Both the position numbers and the translations under genes were made by a program. The notes beneath the pieces were generated by a model, which was given only the letters and a program-made list of their open reading frames with translations, did not search any database and was not told the origin of the DNA. A stretch of 64,000 nt of DNA from Ectocarpus siliculosus (Eukaryota; Sar; Phaeophyceae; Ectocarpales; Ectocarpaceae): positions 5,144,323 through 5,208,322 of the forward strand of contig FN649728.1 in the NCBI GenBank assembly GCA_000310025.1. Direction: 5' to 3'. Below are positions 13,127 through 25,900 of this stretch, piece by piece (positions within the stretch are counted from its first letter, which is position 1; each line of letters starts with the position of its first letter).

Positions 13127-16100
13127 TACAACAACAACCACGACGACAAACAACCACTGGTGGCGCCTAACCCTGCCGGAAGTAGCGTGCTTGGTCAGAA
13201 AGATAACGACACGCCCGTCGGTATCTCGATCGTGCCGAAATAAACCAAATTCTTCGGTTGTTTCGAATCGGAGTACGCGATATTTAGAGCCCCGTACAGA
13301 ATTCGACAGTGCCGAGGCACTCCAGAACCAAGTGACCTAGCAAAATAAGGTGGGCTTTGCCCGCAGCAGTTGGAAAGAGACACCAAGGCGAGGGCCACCC
13401 TGAGTTCAACAATACTATTGTATAGGAAGTACTTTCCATCGGCTTCACAACACGAAGGAAGGGTCAAGGGTTGGGGTTTCCCACCAAAGCGCCGGCTCTA
13501 TGCCACATTCGCGCACCACAGCCGATTTACCTGTTTGAGGATATCCTGGACGGCCATAACGATGGTGTGCTGCCTCGCAATGACACGGTCATGCATTCGG
13601 CGGTAGCACCACGCGCGGACCCGATCGCAGCCCTGCAGGATGACCTCCTTGGGGGGATACACCATGTCGTTTTGCTCGAGCATCAGCTGTTGCAGCCCTC
13701 CCAGCTGGTGAAACATCATCGGCAAGCCTGCGTGGCAGACGGATACATGAAACACCGCGTGCGTTGGGGCGTTTGATCTCTTGAGTTGTAGTCAGCCACC
13801 AAAAGGTCCGCAAGAGAGGTATGATTTGCACTAGCGATTGCCGCCGGGTGGTGTACCCATACTTGAGTTACTTAGCGCAGATGCATGCTCGACCAGGCAG
13901 GCGTAGGAGAGAACGTCGCGTAGTGCGAAAACTTCACACACCAAACGGAAAATCCAACAAACTGTTGTGCATCGACGGAGTAGGCTCAACCACGTGCCTG
14001 CAATGTAGTTGTGGTCGAGCCACAAGACTTTCAGAGTCTTAAGTCGGCAGATGCTATCCGGCAGTTGATTCAGTCTGTTTGACGCCAGGTGGAGCGCCGT
14101 TAGTGACCTGCCAGAGGGGGAGGGAGAGTCCATCGACACTGTTTGAGTGCTTCGTTTTGGTTCCTGAGGGAAAAGAAAGGCAAAATGGCGACACCTTGTT
14201 CCGCAATAACAGTGCATAGTTCTCCGAATGATCAATCCGGCGCAACTAATTATTGCCCAGTCACTTTGATGCCGGGTGGACAACGCGTCATCACTAGCGA
14301 AGAGGCGACGCCACAGAATTGAGTTCTGTCCGGCGAATCAAGTGCCCATGTCAACGAAAGCAGCGGAAGGCAATCATCTATAAAGCAAACCACTTTTTCG
14401 CAGTGTGAAGTTCATGCAACCGCGAGTAGGTTTCGCTCTTATTAAAGGCTATTGGACTCAGATTCTTGGCCACCGCCTAAAGACAATCACCGTAGAGCTT
14501 TGTGGGACAAAACCACTGCTGGAAATGGCAGCATGTATTCAACTGAACTCAAAACACACCAGGTGGACCGACAGCACTTCAGGTTGATGTGGGTGGAAAG
14601 AAAGTGCTCCGAAAGGGTACGCGATCGGGATGGAATTCATCGTAGCTGGATATACCAGCTCTCTCGTTGGGTGGAAGCACCTCTTCTCCAGCTGATCGGT
14701 CGCAAGGAGGATCTTTTTACAGGCCGAACAGAGTGAGATAGAGGTCGGCACCGAACGTCGTGTGTAACACACCTGGAATCTCCGATATCCGAGGGGAGGG
14801 ACCGTAGACCGTTGTTGACGGCCGAGATCTTGGTCAGTCGTGGCATATCTTTCAGGCAATGGGGGAGACCGGCCTGGGCGGCAGGCGCAATGGGGCGATT
14901 GGAATCAACCACCACCACCGCCATCACCATCACCATTACCACAGACGACACAACACCGCAAGAAACCAACAAGAGGCATGAAACTACTACCAACCTGCGG
15001 GCGACAGCACATTTCCTTGGCCAAATTCAAAATCCTGAGTGCTCCACAACGAAGCTCCACGCTACGCGACCAAGCGACTGCGAAACCCAACTACTGTCGT
15101 GTCCGAGGAACGCTCTCGACGATATTTTTCCACAACCACACTTTTCGGCATGAGCACCCTCGTGGTTGTGGAGCGATCGAACGTTCAAGACCGGTCCCGG
15201 GGGTGTGCTTTAGTATTTCATACTTCTATTCACCAGCTTGTTGTTGCTGACGTTGAGCCATCGGCATTTCATTCTCCCCAAAGTCTCCGGCAGTCTGCGC
15301 AAGGCGTTGCAGTCCAGCACCACTTGATCCAGGCGGAGGAGGTTTCCAAATGAAGGAGGGATCGTTTCTAGCCGATTTCCGGCCAGTGACAGATTTCTCA
15401 GCCGCAGCAAATTACCGAACCTAAGTTCCAGATCAACACGCACAGCCCACAGAAAGAAGCAACACAGCACGTCGGACGACCATGTATAGACCACTTCAAC
15501 CATTAGGAAGCCCAGACGCTTGGATCCCGAGGGCAACGATCAGCTGGCCCGACAAGAATGGCCCAGGGTGGGCTTGGCCTAAGACTTCAAGCTGGACGTG
15601 TGGTATCTGGTTACAGATGCGACTAGATACATTTGTGTCGCAGTTCCTGGTGCCAGCATACAGAAGATAACCCGCTGTTCCATTTCATGAGAAACACACG
15701 GTTGGATTGCAGGTTGCATACGATCCCTCGCCCATATTAGGTTCAATACATATGCTAGATCTTGTACACGTCCTACGATACGAAACTCTCATGTTCCACA
15801 CCTCTACAGTTCACCCCCCCCCCCTGCGCAACCACTTAAAATATTGTTTTAAGCTAAAGCGAATCATTTTCATTTGAAAGTAGCTTGATGAAGCAGTCCC
15901 CGGTATTTAAACCGGGTCAACGGCGTTGTACATCAAGAAACTAACCAAGCTACGTGAGCAAACACTCATCCCACCTTTCCCAGCACATGACATTTATTCT
16001 GCTTTGAATCTCGAAAAAGAAGCGGAATGGGTGAAATGCTTTCTACTCCTATGTTCAACTGGAAGACGGCGGCCCTGCAACCGACGTAGACCTGTACACT

Positions 16101-17550
16101 TTTCTCACCTGTTCGGTAAGTCGCTGAGTTTGTTTCTAACCAAGTTAAGCTCGGTCAATGCCGTCAGATCGCACAGCCCATCGGGGATCTCCTCGAGAGC
16201 ATTGCTGGACAGAGAAAGAGATTTCAACGACAAGAGGTTCTGGCCGATGGCCCCTGGAACCTCCGTCAGCCCGAGACCCACCAGCCGGAGATTGACAATC
16301 TAGAGACACGCGCGTAGGCGTGAAAATGTAGGGGCGAATATGCATATGTATTGAAGTAGATAATTGATGGTGATTGTCTGGAACTCGACACGATGTTATC
16401 AGACGCGATGACCCAAAGCAAAAGAGCAACGGACATAGGTGGCGCAATCGAATTGGGCTACCCGGGCTATATCAACCGCTAGGTAGGGGATACAGCAAAC
16501 CAATTACCTAAACGTGCATGCATTTCAGGTGTATCCCTTTTCATCCCACACTTCTTCCGTGGTCTTATGCACAAAGTCGCAAAAATGATCTTCCTAACAT
16601 GCGAATCTTAGCTCAACGAGGACAATGACGACACAAGGTGTGTCATGCCGTGCCGAAATATGTGCACACGGGCACTCACTCCCACATGACCGCCGGAACT
16701 ACTCCCCCCACCCCTCTCACCTTCGTACCCCCGTTCCTTTCGGGAAACCCGAATATATGGCTCTCCGAAACGCTCGGGACTTGCTTCCAAGCCAGCGAGA
16801 AATCGCCCTCTTTCCTGGCGGCGTGCTGCTCGGCCTCATCCCATAGACCTTGCACTCTTTCCGCTTCCTTAATTTCGGCGCTCTTCCCCTCCTCCAGAAG
16901 AAGCTTGTCAAACTGCACCCGTCGAATCGCCATGTCCTTTCGACGGCTCTCCCGCTCCGATCGTTGCCGCTTGTGTCGTCTAATGGTCGGCCAGCAAGGG
17001 TTTGAATTGTGGGACGGGCGCATGAGAGGGAAGCGAAATAGCAGATTGTTGAAGCTCTTCTCGGTGAAGCTCAGGGTGAATTCGGGAATAAGTTCATGGT
17101 TACCAGTTAACGCCCTTCAAAACACCACGCTCTCAAAAATCTCCACTTTTCGACGGACGGAGCTCGAGACTTGCAGCATCAGTGCTTGCGCTCCTTCCCC
17201 CCTCCCATTGGTCTATATGTACTATGCAAAAACCGACTCACGCATCGTCCACAAGTTTCTCGTCCGGGCGTGGAGACTTCGGCCGGAGAGGCGCCACTCC
17301 CTCCAGGGGACGATCCCAATGCCGCTCTCCCGTGGCGAGGTTTTCATAGAACCAGTACCCGGTTTCCGGATCGACGTGTTTGCTGAACGCCTACAGTATG
17401 ATACAATTTGTTGTGGCGTGTCACAGGGCGTACATGTAGGTTGGATTTCCATTGAGCCCTGTCCGTATTGACATCATCTTCTGTTGACATACATAGAGTT
17501 GTTCAGGTTCGATGCTTTCTCCGAGGAGCGTCCAATGGGGAATGTCTAGG
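3436..17550 (-). CDS. WW-domain, leucine-rich-repeat, coiled-coil protein with Ser-rich tail (about 25 exons)
   Basis: This spliced gene reads from 17550 down to a TGA at 3436-3438. Exons in order: 17550-17493, 17390-17242, 16979-16721, 16299-16109, 15420-15234, 14873-14773, 14107-13998, 13727-13531, 13004-12909, 12636-12497, 12315-12246, 11988-11933, 11470-11320, 10859-10734, 10022-9942, 9535-9443, 8530-8352, 7821-7708, 7191-7065, 6338-6275, 6101-5703, 5271-5162, 4567-4478, 4015-3899, 3547-3436. Phases match at every junction except around 7821-8352. The sum is about 3.4 kb, or roughly 1,125 residues, and the true ATG exon lies upstream and was not found. There is no signal peptide, membrane segment or enzyme domain. 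WW domains bind proline-rich ligands and LRRs bind proteins, so an intracellular scaffold is likely. A flagellar or centrosomal role is possible but is inference only. The Ectocarpus ROCO LRR-GTPases use similar LRR exons, but no GTPase motif is present here. Confidence 0.7.
6275..8530 (-). CDS. Trp-rich helical exons with a frame conflict, and a possible second WW-like motif
   Basis: Exon 8530-8352 is a clear helix (RKVMGKKVKRGDKEFQEIV). Exon 7821-7708 is open in two frames. The Trp-rich frame (MAMWLGVGMRESFAEWKIW) looks like protein, but it runs on into 7191-7065 as LREAWHDYEAAG and then hits a TGA at a GTGTGTG tract near 7138-7145. The second frame is open through both exons and matches the phase of exon 8530-8352, but looks less like protein. 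After the tract both converge on AEWKASFWEEEYD ... TWRHK and exon 6338-6275 (ETGEVRTVRPTVEEFIP), where Trp, TGE and the RP pair resemble a degenerate WW domain. Either a 2-nt assembly error, a pseudogenising indel or an unrecognised splice is present. Confidence 0.5.
9443..13004 (-). CDS. Helical, charged mid-region of the LRR-WW gene
   Basis: Nine exons (13004-12909, 12636-12497, 12315-12246, 11988-11933, 11470-11320, 10859-10734, 10022-9942, 9535-9443, and the next block) encode mainly alpha-helical coiled-coil sequence. Examples are ERFWDTMLPALER, SREEVDSVLLDYRD, KKNYTKKAIRMAEALKKKKQ, SEAEAMKAHRRQVVEKKFSK and EDKKLAEVEQQLEEEVAKL. Donors are mostly GTGAGT/GTAxxx and phases agree throughout. 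The 12315-12246 exon has a poor acceptor, and the start of 11988-11933 could instead be 11982. No domain is recognised beyond coiled coil. Confidence 0.65.
13087..13126. repeat. (CAG)13 microsatellite
   Basis: This is an uninterrupted CAG run followed by imperfect ACA/ACG repeats. It lies in the intron between exons 13531-13727 and 12909-13004 of the minus-strand gene, so it is CTG in the transcript and not translated. Confidence 0.95.
13531..16299 (-). CDS. Leucine-rich-repeat block (exons 16299-16109, 15420-15234, 14873-14773, 14107-13998, 13727-13531)
   Basis: Five consecutive exons carry 23-residue LRRs of the L-x2-L-x-L-x2-N-x-L-x2-L-P type: SLKSLSLSSNALEEIPDGL, ALTELNLVRNKLSDLPNR, RLRNLSLAGNRLETIPPSF, RLDQVVLDCNALRRLPETL, LTALHLASNRLNQLPDSI and LKVLWLDHNYIAGLPMMF. 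The repeat register crosses exon boundaries without a break, which independently confirms the splicing. The 14107-13998 to 13727 junction keeps the 23-residue period only if the donor at 13997 is GC (TTGCAG|GCACGT). The last exon leaves the LRR register and becomes helical (VILQGCDRVRAWCYRR). Confidence 0.85.
16721..16979 (-). CDS. Coiled-coil exon between WW and LRR regions
   Basis: The acceptor is ATTAG|A and the donor AAG|GTGAGA. The exon is 259 nt and completes the split codon of the WW exon. It translates to a strongly charged helix (RSERESRRKDMAIRRVQF, then LLEEGKSAEIKEAERVQGLW), consistent with a coiled coil. Confidence 0.75.
17242..17550 (-). CDS. WW-domain exons of the LRR-WW gene
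   Basis: Exon 17550-17493 (58 nt, C|CTA start) ends LLGESIEPEQLY and its donor is GTATGT. It joins in phase 0 to exon 17390-17242. The second exon reads HVDPETGYWFYENLATGERH followed by WDRP, a WW core: aromatic YWFYEN block, TGE turn, second Trp and the closing Pro. The first consensus Trp may be the HWTLL tryptophan in the preceding exon. A Pro-rich tail follows. A further candidate upstream exon (about 17840-17960, minus, ending AVWHPQ before GTGAGG) did not fit in phase and was left out. Confidence 0.7.
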
Positions 17551-19327
17551 CTATGCAGCAAACATGGGGACAGCGAACAACGGAGATCTCGTCTGAATCT
17601 GGGCGGAGAAGTCGGCTAAGTCTACATGTCATACTGCTGCTGCTGTCGTCGAAGTTGATACCCAGGCCATCCTATCGTTTGCTGCTCTCACACACGTTCA
17701 GATATTTCCCTTACACGAAAGATGCATGCTGGCAAAAAAACACTGCAATTTATGCTTGCGGTACACAGCTTGGGCTACAGCAGGTACGCTGTGCGTTCAC
17801 TGGGTACACTGAGGCCTCACCTGCGGGTGCCACACTGCTAAGGTCCCGTCATCGTATCCCGAGTTCCCCGATTCGTGGCCGTTGCCCACACCTGTGGTGG
17901 ACAGCAACATCCTCTTGTTGTCGCACTGCAGCAGGTCCTGGGTGTGAGCGCCTCCCTCGCCTTAGGGGTTACTTCCCCGCAATGCTGACCTGCAGCAGAC
18001 GCCCATGCGCAAACGAGCTGGATACTGGATACCTGGTCCGACGCGGCACAATTAAAGTGAAAACGGCGGCGCTGCTGCACTCGGTCGGCTCTACTCTCTA
18101 CTCGGCTAGATGTACGTAATTCCGCCGCACTCTGCGCATTTAGACTTTCGGAGTGTAGCGGAGATTCACATCGCACCCACTATCCAACGACGGGGTTGGA
18201 CCATCGGGTTGGACTCAGCACGTGATGTGTCACAATGCAATCCGAACAAGATGATACCAACGATCAACGTGAGGACTTCCATCCTGGTGAGATGGAACAA
18301 CCATTGAATGTCTGCGGTGTTGCCGGGGTTCACTGCGCTTTTCGTGTTCGGGGTTCGCAAACCTACTGCTGTAGTCGATAGACACCGATTTGCAGCAGAA
18401 AGTTTAAAGGTGCCCACCGGTGCGACCACCACAGAGGAGAAATAGGCACCTGCCTCATCGTGATGTTCACGATTACGCATGCATGCGATTGAGCAAATTT
18501 GTATCTATAGTAGAATAAAAGACCCGAATTCAAACAAGATACCACCCATTGCACTATTCGGCTATTCGTGGCGTATTCGTTGTACAGCAGTACCGTAGGT
18601 CCCCGAACGTAATTGTTTCCGCCAGTATGCAAACATGAACCAGGGGGAGGCGAGCGAGTCGTCCTTCCGAATCTGCGCGTAATGCTGATCAGTTCTGCCG
18701 TCAGTGTATGTTGCCATGCTGCACAACTGCTCCAAATTCCAAGAAGGCCCACCGTGTATCTACAAGCAATTGACTACAATACCAGTAGTACATGTACATG
18801 TGGGTCTCTGGATGTGCTTAAATTGGACTTTCCATCAGATTCCGTGTTGCAAGACTACCAAAAGCGTACAACGGACTATGCATACACTTTACGATTTCAG
18901 CAATAGAACATCGGGCGTATCCATAGGGTGGTGCCACTACTGTATGACAGAATTGCCCCGTACCCTTGAAAATACAACTTCAGTGTATATATGTTGTTGC
19001 GTGCGCATCAGCCCTGTTCTTCCGGAGACGCGTTCATCACTGTCGGTGCTATGTACCAGCTATACTGCTAGGCTGTCTGCCTCTTGTCTCACATCGGCGA
19101 GCAAATCAAGACTCCAGATCGACGGCACAAGTGCCCGCACCTCTTCCATGAACAGATGTCGCCTTACAAGTTTTTGTGTTCGAATTCTTACTCCCCGTGG
19201 TAGTTTCAAGTTGACTGAGATCGTTCCACCGAAGTTATTTTCCCGCCATTGAATGGATCATTAAAAGTCAACACGTTGCTGGTCGTGTGGTAGTGAACAC
19301 CGGTGCATTTTCTGCTGTCCTATGCAG
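17551..19327. promoter_or_regulatory. Divergent intergenic region containing both promoters and unidentified first exons
   Basis: The minus-strand LRR-WW gene and the plus-strand channel gene start from this interval in opposite directions. The first exon I can support on each side (17550 and 19328) begins at a splice acceptor, so short 5' exons with the initiator ATGs must lie in here. Several open frames exist on both strands, but none has a convincing ATG plus a donor in the right phase (phase 1 is needed for the plus gene). I saw no sharp core-promoter element. Confidence 0.4.
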
Positions 19328-19908
19328 GCCCGACACCACCAGCAGCACTGACGTCAGTCCCACCGGGGGCCTCCACAGCGGGTGACACGTTTCGCCCACC
19401 TCCAAATAGCAGTCGTGGTCTACCGATCCGTAGTAGACCGCCACCGGAGGGAACAGTCGGCGCACCTGCGATAGCACACGTGCATCCTCGGAATGGCCTG
19501 TTGGATCCCAACGCAACGGCGCCTACGCAAGGGCTGAGAGATGTATCTCCCCGCCCTCTAAACAGCCAACGACCCTCGTTGGACGGAAGGAGACCGACAT
19601 CGCACCCCCACCGCCCTTCTCAAGAAAACACCACGGGGGGAACGGGTAATGTTCTGGGCAGTGCTCCTGCTGGAACCGACGCGACAGCATCAGAGTGTAG
19701 GGGAAACCTCCCCAGTTCGTCCATGAGGGGAGCAGCAGCAAGTCGTGGTAGGGGTGGTGGTGGGTTTCGGCTAGGTGGAGGGGAGTACGAGAGAGACCGG
19801 GAGAACAAGGTTCGCCAAGGATCGCCAGTGCCTCTGCCGAAGGGGATGACCGGAGAGCTGATGCGACAGGTGGCGGCGTTGGACGTCACTCGGATGTCGT
19901 GCGAGCAG
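19328..19908 (+). CDS. First supported exon: Pro/Gly/Arg-rich low-complexity N-terminus
   Basis: The acceptor CTGTCCTATGCAG|GC gives an exon of 581 nt starting with two bases of a split codon. The donor is GAGCAG|GTAATA. It encodes a disordered Pro/Ser/Thr region, an RG patch (ASRGRGGGGFRLGGGEYERD), and then an ordered end (GELMRQVAALDVTRMSCEQ) that leads into the next exon. The in-frame ATG at 19723 (MRGAAAS) could serve as start if the upstream exon is not real. Confidence 0.7.
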
Positions 19909-22900
19909 GTAATAAGCAAATGCCAATCGTAGCATACAGCGAGCGTGGGTATAGGGGAACAAGGGAACTTCTTTTGGCTGAGCATACGTACTTGCAGGAT
20001 GTGGAATAGCCATTTCCCAGGCGGGTCTGGTTCGGTGAAACAACTGGCAATTACTGTGCCAGCAGCGTGCCCATCGTTATGCACTTATCCCTCGTTCTAC
20101 CTGGCAGGCTGCCGACAGCTAAACCGCTTGGGTGTTGACATGAACCCATGTATGCAAATCGGGACAATGTGTTTGAAATAGATATTCTGGAGTACTGTAG
20201 TGCAGGGAGCCGCTTGGACACAGTGGAGCCAACCACGTAATGTACGTCAATTGCTCGTCTCACGGGTTTCCCACCGGGCAGATCACGGAATGGTTTGCGA
20301 GCGAGGATACAGCGGGGAAGATGCAGCATCGAGTTCTGGGGGTGAACGGAAAGGACTTGCTTCGTGCTCTTCACGAGGCACCGGAGGATGTGGCAGACTG
20401 GCTCGACCCCACCACGTGCGGGGAGGGGAAAATTCAGGAGAGGATAAAGGACGAAAGGTTCAAGTCTCTGCGGGAGGGCCTCGTCAGGACCCTTGCGGAA
20501 AGCTCCGTGAGTTAAATCCATGGGTCGTTGTTGCTGCTGCCGTTTGTTGTCGTTGTCGTTGTTGCTGTAGCGTGTAACAACATTATCTACATTGTTCTCT
20601 CCGGGGTTCCTCCAATCGTTGATGCTACTCAGTGAGTGAGAAGGCGGAGGCATCTGTTTGAACGAATGTGTGCTTTTTACTGTCGAACTTTAATTTGTCG
20701 CCCTCCTAGGGAAAACTGGCGGAGATCGAGGCACTCAAGCTCGCCCGGAAGATCAACCACCACAAGCAGGTCTGGTCCGCGACCTGGAAGCTGGTAGCCA
20801 GGGGGTGTTGCCACGGCGTCATGGAGCTGAGATGCCTCGTAAGAACTCTTCTATATAGGCTCCGGATCAACGGTCCGAGTGTATCCCTCGATGATCTGAG
20901 CGTCTTCGCCGACTACGCGAGGTTTCTCTTGGTGCCATCTCAGGCGAGTACGTGGTGACACCTTGGTGTCTAGGTTGAATGGGTGGTGGCACACGGTGCA
21001 GATCGAGTGCTCTTGGCCCCGATAATACTCTTGACTGCATCCGCGCACGCGAAAGTGCCTTTTTCTTTTCAAACTGCATCGTTGGCGCTCGCTCCTTTGG
21101 GGGATGTTCATACCATGCCCTGCGCCAGGTCTACGACGTGACGGGCACCGCGTTAGCCAAAACCCTCTCGGGGTCTCTTGAGCTCATACTCAAGAACAAG
21201 AACAACAAGACCGCCACGGCCCTGGGTAGCGAGGCCACTGAGCGGTGCCTGCAGTCGTTCGTGGGCGTGCTCTGTGCGCTCTGCCCGTACCCCTCTGGAG
21301 ACTCCAGAGACACGGCGTCTACGAGCGAGGCGGGCAGGCGCCTCGGAGACGTGTGCATCGTATCTCTCCCTGTGCTCTGCCCTGGGCTGGGCAGGTATCA
21401 ACTGGTACGTAGGGATCAAACCGTTCGTTGGTTGGGAATAGAAAGGGCGGAGACCGAGACGACAAGGACGACAACCAACAAGCTGCGGAGTTTTCAAGAT
21501 TATCCCATCCCCACGGAAGCAGTAAGAAATGCGGATTGTATGCCACAATGCATATGTGTATGACAGAGTCGCTACCGGTCGCAAGCCAATTGTTGTGCGT
21601 TACACAATCCCCGCTCTCGCACCGCTTGCCCCCTGCACTGTCCGGTGGCAACAGACCCATACGAAGTGCGTGATGGCCAGCTTCCTCGCAAAACTGAGCT
21701 GGCATGACGACAACAAGATTCAGATGTACCAGGCGGCAGAGGAGGTGATCAACGTTCTCAAGAGGTTCTTGGCCGATGCTCACTCAAGCGCTTTAGTGTG
21801 TTCATGTCGTATTGTCAAGCACTTCGTACGCCCAGAGCTTGATCCCCTATACCGATTCCACAGGACGTAAGTCTCGCTGTGAATGCAAGGTTCTGACGTA
21901 TTGTCCCCAATACGCACACATTTCGGAGAACCGGCGGATAAGACACCGCGAGTTCCTGCCGCACAATGGTGGGCACAGTTAACTCAGGAATGCATCGCAA
22001 CTGTGAGATACATTCCTGCAGTCCTCTCTTTTCCAAGAGCATGAAACCCTAATCTCTGTACGTGTCCTATCCATCCAATCGAACTCGCACTGCAGGTGAT
22101 ACCTCGCGTGCTCTTGGCCTGGCTGTGTGACATTGGTATGAAGGACTTGGCTCAGGGAGACAAGTACGTGGCATCGGCGAGGCTCAATATGGCGACAGGT
22201 GAGACATCCGACATACCACCCGACAGACACCTCGACCCATCTGTATTTTGTGTCAAATGATGAATGGACCAATTGACGACGCCCCGAATACTGTTCTTTG
22301 CAAGATGCATGGTCCAAGCTCCTTTCCGAACATGGCCCCAACAATTACTCTCCAACACATTGAACAGTGATCTGGAACCTGAGCAAACGAGCAGACAACG
22401 CCGCCGGGCTCGTGCAGCCAGAGACATTCGACATGCTCTTTTACCTTCTCGGCCAGAAGGAGGAAGAGGGGGACGTGCTTCGGCGGATCGTCAGCTGCAT
22501 CCAAAACCTTGCTTCGATGCGCCGGTATGCCCTAATCTCGCGGAAGGGGCCATACCAATAGAATCGTGCTATACCGTTATCCGCCTTGGATCATTTCAAC
22601 TCTAAACCTGTGCAGCTGGGTCTTTTCTACCTGCTGGGGTAGGGGGTGAACTCGTACATACAAAACGCTTATGAGACAAGGGCGAGCAAGGGCGCACGAG
22701 TTAATGTGTACATTCCGCAAGAGGTGGTCTACCCAACTGGTTACCCCAGTCAATCCTAGATAGGGACGCCCGATCTGGTGATGTTAGTGTCTCTTTCATG
22801 AAATCTTGTGCGCATAGTTCGACTCCAAACAAGAAGTGCATGTCACCTGATATTCCCAAGGGTGCGTGTGCCTCATTCGTCTATTGCTCTCGAAATCTCC

Positions 22901-25900
22901 TGCCCGAGTACAATACATTTTCCGTGTTTGTTGTCCATCGGAACCTGAAGGTGCGCTTCGGATTTGACGGACTACATAGCGAGCGATCCTTCTGTGTCCA
23001 ACTTTCTCGGGACTCTGTTCGGACTGCTGGCCAGAGGTAGTGCCAAGAACATGCACCAGAGAGTCATGGGAACGTTTGCGAACCTGGCGTACCTCTGCGT
23101 GGCGGGGGGCGCCTCCACGGAGTGGGCCGGGCATCTCAGGTATTGAGGGCGTTCGTCTTCGCAGGGATGCCCGAAAGAGAGCCACAGAAAAAATCACATC
23201 AAATTCTGCGGGCTGTCTCCCCCTTTCGGTTCTACTGTATTTGGCACCATCTCGAACCAAATTCTTCCTGTACTCGCCCGTTCCCTTTCCCCTTCCTCTA
23301 CTGCCTCCTCGCTTCTCCACTATTACCCGCAGGGAGAGTTTGAAGCAATTCTTGTTACATTTCACGGAAACATCTGACGTGCTTGGCAACTTCAACCTCG
23401 ACCCCCTGGAGGCGCAGGACAGGCAGCTTAAGTTTCAGGGCGTACGTTTCGAGGTATTCGCTTGCATTCGATTGTGTACCCCGGAGAAACAAACACAAGC
23501 CAGCATCGCTATGCGAGAGGAAGGAGGGCCATTTTAACATGTCGTAGTAGCAACATGAAGGTAATGGGGAGGCCGTGTTTACTTGGAAACGAATGTTCCA
23601 ACAATCGACCCCTTCGGCCCATTCCGCTCTCTACCTCTCACTATTTGTTTCACAGTTCGAGAACACGCCGTGGGTGTCCAACCATGAGTTCACCGAGTTG
23701 TTGCAGGTTCGATGATGAACATTTGTTCCCTGTTCATGGTTATTCAGTTTTACTGCCTCATCTCACTGGCATAATGAAATGGCCGTTTGATACCATCCGC
23801 GTTCTTACACACTGGATGTCGCAGATTGCGAGATTTCTGTGGTGCATGATCCGTTTGGATCTCTGCCACGGCACTTCTGTGGATCGGTTAGCCGCCTATA
23901 TAAGTGAGTCGATGTAGCTTGTTGTTGTTGATGTTGGTGGTGTTGTTGATGATGTTGGTGATGTTTTGTTGTTGTTGTTGGTGGTGGTTCATTCGCGTCA
24001 ACATCCTACTCCCCGTATTGAGTGGAGGCCCATGCAGGCGACCGCAATGCCACGTACTTCCATCAATGGAATATATCATTTGATTGTTCGCATAAAGCCA
24101 CGTTTCGACGATCGCCTACAGCAATTTTTCACAACACCTTCAAGCAGGCGAACTCGATTTGCTCGGAGCCTCTGCGGGGGTTCTTTATGAGAATGTTCCA
24201 CGAACTTGCCTGAAGCACCATGAGGTCGTCGATCTGCTCCAGGTAAGAGGGGAATGAACGGAAAACGACCGGCTGGTTTGGCGGGTGAAACGGCAGTTTC
24301 GACCGCATGAGCACAACTTGCCAACTCGTCTGAAAATATGGCAATCTTTCAAGTTATTCCGCATAATCTAACAGCGGTATCAAATAGAACTTTCGGTAAA
24401 TCAAACCTGGCAAAGAGACACGAAGGGGTCAATCTGCTCCAGGGAGTAGTGGCACGTCAAATGTCTCACCATTGCGGATCGCAGTAGTATGCTATTCGCG
24501 AACGAAACCTAGCGTGAGTCGGATCGATGGCTTCCAACACCGCACTCGTTGTTGGGGCTTGTGGAAGGCCCCATTCCCGGAAAGGCGGCAAGGGAACGTT
24601 TCACAGGCAAAGCGGGGTCGGTCACAACGCGTCTGTCCTCCAGTCAAGGGACCAACACGCTGCTTGTTCGAACAACATCGTTTGGAGCCAAGCTTTGCGT
24701 AAAGCAAAGAGCGCCAGTTCCCGGCTTCCGATCCCTAGGGAAACATACAACGCGTAGACATTAGAGAGCAGGCGTAAAAGGAATATCAAGGGCCAGCCGT
24801 AGATTCCACTCGGGTCTGCAGTGCAGAACGCCATGAGGGCTTCGTTATTTTCCCTACGCGCACCCCCCAATTCAGTGTATTGCAACGCCTAGCGAGAGGT
24901 ATGCAAGCGATGGTTCCGGAGGCGAGGGCGGTCACGGATACGATACTGCCGTGGCGAGTGAGCACTCTGGACGCAGCTTCGGTGGACAGGAGCGCGCCGT
25001 CGACGCCTCCGAGCAAATGAGGGCGGATACCGTGCGCACCTTTGCCCTCTGGATCTTGGCGCACTACACGGGGCGATCAGACGACAGGGTACACGTGGCC
25101 AGTCACGGCGGACTTACGGTAAATATTCGTACGCCGACCCCGAGCGTGTACGTGATTTTTGGTCGGGGTTTTGGTGAGCAAGCCGGTGAAACACCTTTTG
25201 TCATTGTGGGTGAGCTCTCGGCAGAAAGGTCTGCCGTGGTTATTGGCCTCCTTTCAATTTTTGTTGTGCTTCGCAGGCTGTTCGATTGTTCTGGTTTTGA
25301 GACGACGGGGGCACGAAAACCACCGGCATATAAAACTGTTGTCAGAGCACAAGCACCAAATACTGCTACGGCACGCATACGCCGGCCGGTTTTGCGCTCT
25401 CGGCAACAAGCGCTCATGGCTGTTCGGTGGCAGAGATTGGTCGGCACTGTGCTTGCGATCTTGGAAAACGACTGCAAATACAATGGCTATATCGCGAATC
25501 TCCATCCCTACTTTGGTATTTTCTCGCCTTCGTCCAGGTGCTGACGTCTATCTTGATGGGGCCGACGGGGTTGGTAGAAGCTGCCAAGGCCGGCGGCGCT
25601 AGCGGAGGCAAACCAGCTTCAAAGCAATCTTTCATCAACCTCAAGCTCGCGGCCAAAGCTTTGGCCAACCTGTGCCAGGTACTACAGAATAACAAGATGA
25701 TATTTATGAACAAAACAAGACATGCATCGTGAACACTCCACCTGAACCCAGGCACATTCAGTAGGGTGGGCCGAAGTAGCGGGTCTCATCGCTGTGGATG
25801 GTAGATGTAATGTTTTTCCTGTGTAGATCCTACACAGTGGAACGCAAGAACCTTACGGTGAAATCGTTGATGCGACGGGCGTTTGTTTCCAAGGATACGG

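Noticed and set aside
24472-24885. Several overlapping 70-90 codon frames on both strands
   Set aside because: They lie in an intron of the channel gene, have biased shadow translations and no fitting splice sites.
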